DNA of 64,000 nucleotides from Nocardia vinacea (lineage in GTDB: Bacteria; Actinomycetota; Actinomycetes; Mycobacteriales; Mycobacteriaceae), in NCBI RefSeq assembly GCF_035920345.1, contig NZ_CP109149.1, forward strand, positions 6,572,001 to 6,636,000. The letters run 5' to 3'. Both the position numbers and the translations under genes were made by a program. Positions 1 to 8,401 of this stretch are shown piece by piece. The notes under the pieces are model-generated. The model made no database searches. It saw nothing but the letters and a program-made list of their open reading frames with translations, and was not told where the DNA came from. Within the stretch, counting starts at the first letter, position 1, and every line of letters starts with the position of its first letter.

Positions 1-2
1 GC

Positions 3-815
3 CCCGTCCGTGACAACGTCTACAACGCCGTACTCGACTATCTCGCCGCAGGCATCGACCCGGACCGGGCGACGATCTTCACCCATTCAGCCGTTCCGGC
101 GCTCAACCAGCTCATGCTGCCGTTCCTGAGCCTGGTCACCGAGGCCGAACTACACCGCAACCCGACGGTCAAGGCCGAACACGCCGCAGCCGGGCGCGCA
201 TTGAGCGGCCTAATGCTGACCTACCCGGTCCATCAGGCCGCGGACATCCTGTTCTGCAAGGGAAATCTGGTCCCGGTCGGGAAGGACAACCTGCCGCACA
301 TCGAATTGACCAGGGTGATCGCCCGCCGCTTCAACGAACGCTATGGCCACACTTTCCCGGAACCACGACCCTTGCTGACCGCAACCCCCGAAATTCCCGG
401 CCTCGACGGCCGAAAGATGTCGAAAAGCTACGGCAATGCGATCGCCCTCTCGAGTACCGCCGACCAAACCGCCGCCCTCATCCGCCGCACCCGAACCGAC
501 GCCCACCGCACCATCACCTTCGACCCCGAACACCGCCCCGGCATCTCCGCCCTCTTGACCACCGCCGCCCTCTGCACCGGCATCGACGAGCAAACCCTCG
601 CCACCGATATCGGCAGTGCCGGAGCCGGAGCCCTCAAAAAGTTCACCGCCGACGCGGTCAACGACTACTTCGCCGCCCACCGCCGACGACGCGCAGACCT
701 CGCCCGCGACCCGGAATTCGTGTGCACGGTCCTCCGCGCCGGAAACGAAAGCGCCAACGAAATCGCGAACCGCACCCTCGACGAGGTGCGGGCCGCGATG
801 GGAACTACGTACTGA
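3..815 (+). CDS. trpS: Tryptophan--tRNA ligase, C-terminal part (5' end outside window)
   Basis: Class I aminoacyl-tRNA synthetase that charges tRNA-Trp in the cytoplasm. The reading frame is open from the left edge, so the HIGH-containing N-terminus lies outside. Visible are the Rossmann-fold stretch typical of bacterial TrpS (PVHQAADILFC, then VPVGKDNLPHIELTR) and the catalytic KMSKS loop as GRKMSKSYGNAI, followed by the helical anticodon-binding tail ending in EVRAAMGTTY. It is truncated by the window, not broken. Its last 11 bp overlap the end of the convergent hydrolase gene on the other strand, with no room for a terminator between them. Confidence 0.95.
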   Translation, partial: PVRDNVYNAVLDYLAAGIDPDRATIFTHSAVPALNQLMLPFLSLVTEAELHRNPTVKAEHAAAGRALSGLMLTYPVHQAADILFCKGNLVPVGKDNLPHIELTRVIARRFNERYGHTFPEPRPLLTATPEIPGLDGRKMSKSYGNAIALSSTADQTAALIRRTRTDAHRTITFDPEHRPGISALLTTAALCTGIDEQTLATDIGSAGAGALKKFTADAVNDYFAAHRRRRADLARDPEFVCTVLRAGNESANEIANRTLDEVRAAMGTTY

Positions 816-1623
816 TCGGATGTTGTCGCAGGAAATAGCGGACCACCGCGTCGAACGCCTTCGGCGCTTCGAGGTTGCAGCAGTGGCCGACACCGGGAAT
901 CACGACCAACTGCGAGCCGGGGATATTCGCGTGCAATCCCTCGGCGATGCGCAGCGGCGCTCGCTCGTCGAGCTCGCCGTTGAGGATCAGCGTGGGGACG
1001 GCGATGGTGGGTAGCACGTTGCGCAGGTCGGCCTCCGCAAATGCCGAAAGTATCGCGATCATGCCGCTCGGTCGCGAATCGGACATGATCGCCAGCATCT
1101 CGTCGATCCACTCCCGGGGGATCGGCGTGGCGAAAAATGTCGGTAGGTAGGACTCGGCCCACTCGGCCGGTGGCCGCTGGGTCTCCTCCCGTATCCGCCG
1201 CACCCGCTCGTCCACCACATCCGCCGGCAGCGATCCCGCCCATCCGGCGTATGCGCCGACCAGGATCAACGAGCGCGGCACATCGGGGTGGCGGTGATAC
1301 AACTCGATGGCCAGGCCGCCACCGAACGACAGCCCGAGCACATGTGGATGTTCGATACCGAGTCCCCGAATCAAACCCGCCAGGGTGTCGGCGTAGTAAC
1401 CGAGACGCACACCTTCCGGCGGATCGTCGGACCTGCCGCACCCAGGTGCGTCCCAGGCAATGACCGTGTACTCATCGGCGAGCGACTCCAGCTGCAGCCG
1501 CCACGATCGGCTGTCCTCCCATCCGCCATGGAGCAGCACCAGCGGTGGACCGGCACCCACCATCCGGTAGGCGATCGACCACCCATCGACCTCGATCCGA
1601 GCTGAATCGTCCGCAACCTTCAT
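805..1623 (-). CDS. Alpha/beta hydrolase
   Basis: A 272-residue soluble alpha/beta-hydrolase. The oxyanion-hole motif LLHGGW is near residue 30, the nucleophile elbow is GLSFGG (Ser nucleophile), and the catalytic His is in PGVGHCCN near the C-terminus; an Asp in NGELDERAP is the likely acid. The substrate cannot be told. The ATG at 1623 is preferred because the flavin oxidase gene upstream stops at 1629, only 5 bp away, so the two are almost certainly co-transcribed. A longer open frame upstream would run into the oxidase gene and is not needed. Confidence 0.85.
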   Translation of the reverse strand: MKVADDSARIEVDGWSIAYRMVGAGPPLVLLHGGWEDSRSWRLQLESLADEYTVIAWDAPGCGRSDDPPEGVRLGYYADTLAGLIRGLGIEHPHVLGLSFGGGLAIELYHRHPDVPRSLILVGAYAGWAGSLPADVVDERVRRIREETQRPPAEWAESYLPTFFATPIPREWIDEMLAIMSDSRPSGMIAILSAFAEADLRNVLPTIAVPTLILNGELDERAPLRIAEGLHANIPGSQLVVIPGVGHCCNLEAPKAFDAVVRYFLRQHPIST

Positions 1624-1628
1624 CGGGA

Positions 1629-3026
1629 TCAGCCCGGCTTGATATTGGCGTTGCGGTGGAAAACATTCTCGGGGTCGTACTCGGTCTTGATATCGGCCAG
1701 CTTCGCGTATTTGGCGGGTCCATAGGATGCGCGGACCCGGTCCTCGCCCGCCTCCGCCATGAAGTTGACGTACCCACCCTGGTTGGAGGCGAAGGGGCAC
1801 AGCGCTTCCCAGGTCGAGCGCACCCACGCCCTGTCAACGGCCAATATCTCGGCGTCGGGGGCGGCGGCTTCTATATTGCATACGTAGTGTGCCGAGCGCG
1901 CGCCGCCGAATGCGGTGTCGTCCTCCCCGATAGCCGTGAAGGCGCCATCGAGTGTGAAGATCGGCATGAACGAGAGCGGCGATGTCTTCTTCCCGGCCTG
2001 CTCGGTCAGAATCGCGATCACGTCGTCGGAGAAATCGTCGAGATCGAGCGCCTTCTCATATCCGTGAATGCCCCACGGCGCCGCCACATCGAGCATCGAC
2101 TGCAATCCGGTAAAGGGTATCGGGGCAATGAATTCGAAGAGCGGGGTGAGCGCATCACGGATCGGGGCCAGCATCTGGGCATGCTCCTCGGCGGTACCGT
2201 AACCGGCGACGATAAGGGCGTGGCCCGGAACGAAGTGGTACTGCTCCGGTACGAAAGGCTCCGGCGGCGCGGATAATGCGACGCAGACCAGTACTCCCGA
2301 CCTGGGCGGCATCGTTGGGATGAACTCCCGAATCAGATGTAGCGCGGCATCGCCATCCGTCAGTGGCCAGAAGAAGATCCCGACGTGCACTTCGGGCCCG
2401 ATCTGATGGGTGCGATATTCGAATTCGGTGACGATTCCGAAGTTTCCGCCACCACCACGCAACGCCCAGAACAGGTCCGGATGCTCGCTGTCGGACGCCC
2501 GCACGATCCGGCTATCGGCAAGGACGACCTGCGCCGAGACGAGATTGTCGATCGACAGTCCGGCTACGCGGGTCAGCCAACCCATGCCACCCCCCAGGGT
2601 GAGGCCACCCACGCCGGTATCGCTGATCACACCGCCGGGCACGGCCAGTCCGTACGCCTGGGTCGCGGCGTCCATATCCGCCATCGTCGCGCCGCCGCCG
2701 ACCCGGGCTGTCCCGTCCGCCGGGTCCACGACCACGCGATTCATCACGCCGAGATTGATCATCAGGCCGCCGTCGCAGACCGCCGTGCCGCTATAAGCGT
2801 GGGCACCGCCGCGCACCGCTACCTCGAGGTCGTTTTCCCTGGCGAAAGCCAAGGCCGCGGCCACATCCTCGGCGGACAGGCACTGAGCGATCACCGCGGG
2901 CCGCCGATCGATGGCCCCGTTCCAGATGGAGCGGGCATGGTCATAACCCGCGTCGTCAGGAGCGAATACCGGCCCGCCGATAGCGGATCGCAATGCTCTG
3001 AAGTCGAAACTCATTGTTTGGGTCAT
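1629..3026 (-). CDS. FAD-linked oxidase, berberine-bridge-enzyme family
   Basis: Flavoprotein oxidase of about 465 residues with an N-terminal FAD_binding_4 domain and a short C-terminal BBE segment (ENVFHRNANIKPG). RGGAHAYSG carries the His that usually binds FAD covalently. At the position where bicovalent family members have Cys, this protein has Thr (SDTGVGGLTLGGG), which suggests a single covalent link. Substrate unknown; relatives oxidise sugars, alcohols or alkaloid-like compounds. The ATG at 3026 has a GGAG seven bases upstream. It is the first gene of a pair with the hydrolase at 805-1623 and is divergent from the secreted esterase at 3288. Confidence 0.88.
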   Translation of the reverse strand: MTQTMSFDFRALRSAIGGPVFAPDDAGYDHARSIWNGAIDRRPAVIAQCLSAEDVAAALAFARENDLEVAVRGGAHAYSGTAVCDGGLMINLGVMNRVVVDPADGTARVGGGATMADMDAATQAYGLAVPGGVISDTGVGGLTLGGGMGWLTRVAGLSIDNLVSAQVVLADSRIVRASDSEHPDLFWALRGGGGNFGIVTEFEYRTHQIGPEVHVGIFFWPLTDGDAALHLIREFIPTMPPRSGVLVCVALSAPPEPFVPEQYHFVPGHALIVAGYGTAEEHAQMLAPIRDALTPLFEFIAPIPFTGLQSMLDVAAPWGIHGYEKALDLDDFSDDVIAILTEQAGKKTSPLSFMPIFTLDGAFTAIGEDDTAFGGARSAHYVCNIEAAAPDAEILAVDRAWVRSTWEALCPFASNQGGYVNFMAEAGEDRVRASYGPAKYAKLADIKTEYDPENVFHRNANIKPG

Positions 3027-3287
3027 GGCATTTCTCCAGCCACCGGGTCCCCGACCACTCGTGGAAGAGCGGGTCACGCTGTCCGCGTCGCCGACTCTTG
3101 CTGCGGCACCGACACGTAGGTGGTGCTATCCGAATGCCGCGCACACAACCAGCCATCCGGGTGATGTGGCGCGCTTGACATATTAACGCCGGTGCACCGC
3201 AGCCGTACCTGGTTTCGATCCGGTGCCGACCTACCGGCGACGTGTCGGTGCGGCACCGGCCGGAATCTTGGTGCTAAAAGCTTGGGT

Positions 3288-4340
3288 ATGGACAGGGGTG
3301 TAATCGAAGGAGTACATAGATCGGTAGTCGGCATCGCGTTGGTGGGGATGCTCGTCGCGACGACGCTCGGTGCGCCGTCGGCGTTTGCCGAGGTCACCAC
3401 ATCCGCGCAGATTTCTACGGATACGGCGTCGGACGACGGCTCGCACATAACCGACGTCGAGTACATCGACGATCGATATATCCGACTTCAGGTCTATTCC
3501 GCGGCGATGGACGCTGAATTTCCGGTAGAGATCCAGCGGGCCGCGGATGGCTCGGTTCCTCGGCCGACGCTATATCTATTGAACGGTGCGGGCGGCGGTG
3601 AGGACGACGCATCATGGCAGGCACAGAGCGACGCGCGGCAGTTCATGTCGGATAAAAATGTCAACCTGGTCCAGCCGATCGGCGGTAGGTTCAGTTACTA
3701 CACCGACTGGCTCGAGGACGATCCGGTACTGGGTCGCAATAAATGGAAGACCTACCTGACCGATGAATTGCCACCGCTGATCAATGCCGCCATCGGCACC
3801 GACGGAGTCAACGCGATCGCGGGAATTTCCGCTTCCACCGCCACGGTGTTGGCATTGCCCATTGCCAGACCCGACCTCTACCGGGCGGCTGCCGCATATA
3901 GCGGCTGCGCGCAGACAAGCGATCCGATCGGTTCCAGGTTCCTGAAGCTCGTGATCGCCTGGGGTGGCGGAAACGCCGATAACATGTGGGGACCGGTCGG
4001 CTCGCCGGAATGGATGGAAAACGATCCATACCTGCACGCCGATAAATTGCGCGGCATCGATCTCTATCTTTCGTCAGGCAATGGCCTGCCCGGAAAATAT
4101 GACACGCTGGACGGGGCGCATGCCGAACCCGGACTAGACGGACTGACGAATCAAGTTCTACTCGGTGGCGCGATCGAGGCAGCAGCCAATTACTGCATGA
4201 AGAATCTGCAGGCGAAGCTGATATCGCTCGGCATTCCGGCGACGTACAACTTCGACGAGGGCACGCACTCGTGGGGTTATTGGGAAGATGAGTTGAAGCG
4301 GTCGTGGCCGATCCTTGCGCACGGACTCGGCTTGACATAG
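3288..4340 (+). CDS. Secreted esterase, antigen 85/mycolyltransferase-like fold
   Basis: A 350-residue exported protein. The signal peptide has a hydrophobic core (VVGIALVGMLVATTLG) and a likely signal peptidase I site after PSAFA. The mature part matches the esterase D/antigen 85 family: LYLLNGAGG corresponds to the oxyanion region, GISAS to the nucleophile elbow (Ser), and EGTHSWGYW near the C-terminus carries the catalytic His. Family members transfer or hydrolyse mycolic acid esters in the cell wall, but the exact substrate here is not shown. The start is uncertain: the ATG at 3288 has only a weak ribosome binding site, while a GAAGGAG lies inside the n-region. A perfect 18-bp hairpin follows the stop. 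Confidence 0.85.
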   Translation: MDRGVIEGVHRSVVGIALVGMLVATTLGAPSAFAEVTTSAQISTDTASDDGSHITDVEYIDDRYIRLQVYSAAMDAEFPVEIQRAADGSVPRPTLYLLNGAGGGEDDASWQAQSDARQFMSDKNVNLVQPIGGRFSYYTDWLEDDPVLGRNKWKTYLTDELPPLINAAIGTDGVNAIAGISASTATVLALPIARPDLYRAAAAYSGCAQTSDPIGSRFLKLVIAWGGGNADNMWGPVGSPEWMENDPYLHADKLRGIDLYLSSGNGLPGKYDTLDGAHAEPGLDGLTNQVLLGGAIEAAANYCMKNLQAKLISLGIPATYNFDEGTHSWGYWEDELKRSWPILAHGLGLT

Positions 4341-4346
4341 TGCAGC

Positions 4347-4403
4347 ATTGCAACCGAACGCGGGGCGGAGCCCTTCGGCGTCCGGCCCGCGTTCGGTTGC
4401 AAT
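4347..4403. terminator. Bidirectional hairpin, perfect 18-bp arms
   Basis: Arms at 4347-4364 and 4386-4403 are perfectly complementary (core GCAACCGAACGCGGG) around a 21-nt loop. The hairpin begins 7 bp after the esterase stop and ends 3 bp before the stop of the small minus-strand gene at 4406, so it fits a shared bidirectional terminator. There is no clear U-run, which is common for actinobacterial terminators. Confidence 0.75.
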
Positions 4404-4405
4404 GG

Positions 4406-4480
4406 CTAGAGGATAGAGAAAATTATACCGAGCAGTGCGCCAATAGCCGGTCCGAGAATGCTTCCAAGACCCAGCAGCAC
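4406..4480 (-). CDS. Small hydrophobic peptide, 24 residues
   Basis: A 24-codon frame that starts with GTG and reads MLLGLGSILGPAIG, then ALLGIIFSIL. A full AGGAGG Shine-Dalgarno sits six bases before the start (4487-4492), stronger than for most genes in this window. The peptide is almost entirely Gly, Leu, Ile and Ala with no charged residue, so it would sit in the membrane as one short helix. Its stop is 3 bp from a perfect bidirectional terminator. I recognise no family. Translation is an inference from the ribosome binding site and the terminator. Confidence 0.55.
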   Translation of the reverse strand: MLLGLGSILGPAIGALLGIIFSIL

Positions 4481-4706
4481 GAGTGTCCTCCTATTTTCGG
4501 CGGTGTGGCGATGGACCGGTGCGATCATCCCAAGCGGCGCATAGTCGACAGTTCAACGGTCTCGGCGTGTCGGCAAGTTGTCCGGCATAGGCATCGGGCG
4601 TTGACCGGCGCGGACACCGACACGCTATGGAACCAAATAGTCCGTTTTGTGACGCATGTGACATAGCGTCATCGAATACTTCGGCGCTTGGTCAGGAGGC
4701 GGCTCG

Positions 4707-6074
4707 ATGAGGTCGGGTATTCGTACGCGACGGGCAGCGGTCGGCTGTGCTGCATTGGCAATGGCAGGTTCGATCGCGCATCCAGCGGCGGCCGTACCAC
4801 AGCCCGATACCACCCCGCTGCCGCCCGGACTGATCGCGGCCGTCGCGAGTGACCTCGGAATGGATGCGCACGAATATCTCGTACGCACCGAAACCGCCCG
4901 GCGGCTGGCCGAATTCGCACAGCAGGCCCGCGCCGCATTCCCAGCCGTATTCGCCGGGATCCGGATGAACGACGACCGCCCGATCGTCTCCCTCGCCGAA
5001 GGTGAGCGCGCCGCGGACGCCAAATCCATCGCCGCAAAGGCCGGATTCAGCGTGGAAACCGTTGCCGACAGTGAGCGCACCCTCGATGCCCGCCGCGTCG
5101 CCTTCGAACGTTGGTTATCCGGTCAGCCGAGCACCGTCGTCGACTCGATTGTCGCCTACGGCATCGACGTGGTGACCAACAGTTTCGCCGTTCGCCTGGC
5201 GAACGACGTGCAGTTGCCGACCGATATCGGGCCGATCCAGTCGGTGACGGCCGTACTGCCGGAAGCCCGACCCGACGACTCCACCGTCGGCATCCAGGCG
5301 ATCGCGGGAATCGAAGCCGAAGGCGACATCATCGGTGGCCAGCCGTTCGGCATCAAGGTCGACGGAAAAGCGCACCGGTGCTCGTTCGGCTTCAATGCCA
5401 CCGACGCCGGCGGCAATACCGTGAATATCACCGCCGGGCACTGCGACCCGAACAACGTTGTCGAGCCATCCGCGAAAACCACTGAGCCCCAACGCGTCTA
5501 CGAATTCAAAGATGGGCAGCTCGGCAAGGAGATCGGTGACTTCGCGGTCTCCCAGTTCGCACCCAAGGACTACGCGATCGTGCGGATCAACGAGACATTC
5601 GCGCCGCGCTTCCGGAACAACCTGGTGTCCACCCAGAAAATGGATTCACCGGCGCAGGCGCCCGACGTGAATGTGAACAGCAGCAATGCGAGACAGTCGC
5701 GAGCTGCCGGTTCGGATGTTCTGCGCATCGACGGAACCACCGAACCGGTGGTCGGAGCGGCCGTCTGCAAAACCGGCTTCACATCCGGATATTCGTGCGG
5801 GACAGTGCTGGCGGCCGGGCAAAAGGGCCTGTTACGCGGCCACGGCGACCAACCGATCGAGATCGAGAATATGTTCTATGCCGCCCTCTGCGGCCAGCGC
5901 GGCGACAGCGGCGGACCGATCTTCGCAGGCACCAAGGCACTCGGCCTCAGCAGCGCCATCGTCACGGCGAGCTCCCCCTTCGACCTCGGCTGCGGCCACG
6001 TCCCACTGCTGCTCGGCCAGCCGATCAGCAGTGTGCTGCAAGACAATCCGGGTTTGACCATTCGGACGAACTGA
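4707..6074 (+). CDS. Secreted S1-family serine protease with propeptide
   Basis: A 455-residue exported protease related to alpha-lytic/streptogrisin-type enzymes. It has a signal peptide (AAVGCAALAMAGSIAHPAAA), a long alpha-lytic-type pro-region to about residue 205, then the chymotrypsin-fold domain. The catalytic triad is visible: His in NITAGHC, Asp in PKDYAIVRI and Ser in QRGDSGGPIF. Cysteines around the His and Ser motifs suggest disulfides. AGGAGG lies 7 bp before the ATG, which fixes the start. It probably degrades external protein after self-processing. The lysozyme-like gene follows 52 bp downstream and may be co-expressed. Confidence 0.92.
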   Translation: MRSGIRTRRAAVGCAALAMAGSIAHPAAAVPQPDTTPLPPGLIAAVASDLGMDAHEYLVRTETARRLAEFAQQARAAFPAVFAGIRMNDDRPIVSLAEGERAADAKSIAAKAGFSVETVADSERTLDARRVAFERWLSGQPSTVVDSIVAYGIDVVTNSFAVRLANDVQLPTDIGPIQSVTAVLPEARPDDSTVGIQAIAGIEAEGDIIGGQPFGIKVDGKAHRCSFGFNATDAGGNTVNITAGHCDPNNVVEPSAKTTEPQRVYEFKDGQLGKEIGDFAVSQFAPKDYAIVRINETFAPRFRNNLVSTQKMDSPAQAPDVNVNSSNARQSRAAGSDVLRIDGTTEPVVGAAVCKTGFTSGYSCGTVLAAGQKGLLRGHGDQPIEIENMFYAALCGQRGDSGGPIFAGTKALGLSSAIVTASSPFDLGCGHVPLLLGQPISSVLQDNPGLTIRTN

Positions 6075-6126
6075 TGCTCATGAAACCCATCGATATGGAA
6101 GGCAAATACATCTAAGGAGCGAATCG

Positions 6127-7032
6127 ATGCTGCGCGTTGTCGCGGCCGCCATTGCGGTCAGTGCACTCATGGTTTGTGCCGGTCCAGCCGTTGCCGAGGG
6201 GTTGGGCGACAGCGTTGTCACGTTCGCCAATGCCCCGAACGACGACGCCGCAACGTCCGCTGACAGTCCGGCCGATAGTGGCCCCACATCTACTGACGGA
6301 CTGAATGACAGCGCCACCAAGTCCGCCAATTCCCCCAACAGTGCCGCCGCGTCTACAGACAGCCTGGGCGAGAGCGTCAGCACTTCCGCCGAGAGGTTGG
6401 GCGACAGCCTCGCCCCGTCCGCCAACGACTTGGATGGCAGCCTTGCCACGCCGACAGACAGCCTGGGCGAGAGCGTCAACACGCCCGCCGATGCCCTGAG
6501 CAGCGGTGTCGCCACGTCTGCGGACGGTCTGGGCGAAAGAGTCAGCACTTCTGCCGACAGTCTGAACGACAGCGTCACCCCATCCGCCAACGGCCTGGAC
6601 GACAGCCTCGCCGCCTACGCCGAAGACAGCGACAACAACACCGCTACGCCGGCCGACGAGACCGACGACGATATCGCCGTCACGCCCGCCGCCAGCCCGC
6701 CCGACAGTGGAACAACTCCTGCCGGACTCACGCTCTCACTGGTCCGCTTGGGCACCAGAGCCCTCGCCTTGACAGTGGTACCACTCCACCAGTTCCCAGC
6801 CTTCGACGCCGTCATCACCCACGAGAGCGGTTGGGACTTCTTCGCCATCAACCCGAAAAGCGGCGCGTACGGCCTCGGCCAAGCACTGCCCGCCGAAAAA
6901 ATGCAAACCCACGGCGCCGACTGGCGCTTCAACCCACTGACCCAAATCCGCTGGACCTACGACTACATGAACGAGCGCTACGGCGGCCCCGACGGTGCTT
7001 GGGCATTCTGGCAGGTACACCACTGGTACTGA
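6127..7032 (+). CDS. Secreted lysozyme/transglycosylase-like protein with 11-residue repeats
   Basis: A 301-residue exported protein with a signal peptide ending near VAEG. Residues about 55-163 are an Ala/Ser/Asp-rich stretch built from 11-residue repeats. The C-terminal 80 residues form a lysozyme-like domain of the transglycosylase type: FDAVITHESGWDFFAINP has the predicted catalytic Glu, and SGAYGLGQALP and YDYMNERYGG follow. It probably cleaves peptidoglycan outside the membrane. AAGGAG lies upstream of the ATG. The gene ends 6 bp from the convergent DUF3533 gene. Confidence 0.85.
   Translation: MLRVVAAAIAVSALMVCAGPAVAEGLGDSVVTFANAPNDDAATSADSPADSGPTSTDGLNDSATKSANSPNSAAASTDSLGESVSTSAERLGDSLAPSANDLDGSLATPTDSLGESVNTPADALSSGVATSADGLGERVSTSADSLNDSVTPSANGLDDSLAAYAEDSDNNTATPADETDDDIAVTPAASPPDSGTTPAGLTLSLVRLGTRALALTVVPLHQFPAFDAVITHESGWDFFAINPKSGAYGLGQALPAEKMQTHGADWRFNPLTQIRWTYDYMNERYGGPDGAWAFWQVHHWY
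6352..6615 (+). repeat. Eight in-frame 33-bp (11-residue) repeats
   Basis: Eight consecutive units, residues 76-163 of the lysozyme-like protein, fit S-A-D-x-L-x-[DE]-S-[VL]-x-[TP] without gaps, for example SADGLGERVST and SADSLNDSVTP. Two more degenerate units precede them. Hydrophobic residues at positions 5 and 9 of each 11 suggest an extended hendecad helix or coiled coil. Confidence 0.85.
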
Positions 7033-7038
7033 CCGACA

Positions 7039-8337
7039 TCAGCTCTTTGCCGGGGCGCGGTGCAGTTCCTTCCGGTCGTAGTAGCGAGTGACGCCGCCGC
7101 CCACGACCAGTCCGATGACCAACCCCAGCAGCGTCATCCAGATCGCGCGGCTCAGCCCGGCGGAGCCATCGGCGTTGAAATACAGGATCGCCCTGATGCC
7201 GAGGTAAACCTGGTGCATAGGTTCGAAATCGGCAAGCCAGGCAACGGATTTCGGGATTGCCTCGATCGGAATGGTGCCGCCGGAGGACGGCAGGCCGAGC
7301 ACGATGAACAGGATGAGGTTGACCAGCAGACCGGCAGTGCCGAGCGCTGACACGATCGACAGCGCGGTGACGCCGACCGCGATGATCGCGAAGGTGCTGT
7401 AGAGGAACAGCAGCAGCGGCCGCTCGATCGGCATGCCCAGCCAATGCCCGACCGCCATGAATATCCCGGCCACAACCGGCGCGGTGCCGGTGATCACGCC
7501 CCACTTCAGCAGCAGCGTCCGCAGCCGGGAAATCGGCGTCGGCGGATAGTGCACGTACCAGGGACCGAATTCGGTCGGTGCGAAACCGAGCGACGAATCG
7601 ACCATCCCGTTGATCACCATGGCGCCGGTGAATCCGGCCAGCAGCACCATCATCGTGTAAAAGAAGGCCGTCAGACCGCCGCCCGTACCCGACGGCAGGG
7701 GATGGAACGGGGTGATGACCACATCGATCGGCTGGGCCAGCATCAGCCGACTCAGGCCGGCCAGTTCCGGGGCTGATCCAGACGATTGCAGCTGGGTCTG
7801 CACGGTCTCGGTGAGCTGCTTGCCGACCGTCTGATTCGCTTGCGCGAGTGCGCTTCCGGCCACCGTCTGCACAACCTGCGATGAGAACGCCCCGGACCGC
7901 GGATTGGTGTACACCGTGATGATCGGCCGGCTGACATCGCCGGGCACCACGCTGGCGGTGGCGAAAATTCCGAGCCGCTTGGTGAAGTCGCTCGGAATGA
8001 CGATCGCCCCGTACACATTGCCCGAGTTCAACTCTTGCTGCGCTTCGTTGATGCCGAGCACCCGCAGATCGATTTTGTCGCTCGGAATCTGCTGCACCAG
8101 CGCATCACTGATCTGCTTGCCGACATTGGTGGGCTTCCCGCCGATCAGATCCCCACTGTCCTGATCGACCAGCGCGATCGGAAAGCCGTGCAGATGCTTC
8201 GACGGATCGACCACATATGCGAGATACATCGTGGCCAGGAGGGCCATGAGCAGCGACACCACAACCGCAGGCGCCAGCCGGACACGCACGGGCGATCGAC
8301 GAGGACTCGTCTGCTCGACCTCTTCCGGGTTCGTCAT
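7039..8337 (-). CDS. DUF3533/YhgE-Pip-like membrane protein
   Basis: A 432-residue membrane protein. One N-terminal transmembrane helix (about residues 22-42) is followed by an extracytoplasmic domain of about 180 residues (FPIALVDQDSG to the Gln/Thr-rich stretch), then about five C-terminal helices. This is the layout of the DUF3533/ABC-2-like membrane family related to YhgE/Pip. Transport or export is likely, but no ATPase is adjacent and the cargo is unknown. It lies 64 bp downstream of the GDXG lipase gene on the same strand, so the two may share a transcript. Confidence 0.8.
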   Translation of the reverse strand: MTNPEEVEQTSPRRSPVRVRLAPAVVVSLLMALLATMYLAYVVDPSKHLHGFPIALVDQDSGDLIGGKPTNVGKQISDALVQQIPSDKIDLRVLGINEAQQELNSGNVYGAIVIPSDFTKRLGIFATASVVPGDVSRPIITVYTNPRSGAFSSQVVQTVAGSALAQANQTVGKQLTETVQTQLQSSGSAPELAGLSRLMLAQPIDVVITPFHPLPSGTGGGLTAFFYTMMVLLAGFTGAMVINGMVDSSLGFAPTEFGPWYVHYPPTPISRLRTLLLKWGVITGTAPVVAGIFMAVGHWLGMPIERPLLLFLYSTFAIIAVGVTALSIVSALGTAGLLVNLILFIVLGLPSSGGTIPIEAIPKSVAWLADFEPMHQVYLGIRAILYFNADGSAGLSRAIWMTLLGLVIGLVVGGGVTRYYDRKELHRAPAKS

Positions 8338-8401
8338 GACAGCACCGTAATTGCTGGATCGAGACGAATGGGGTGATTGCCGGACTGTGTCTCAGCGGGG
8401 G

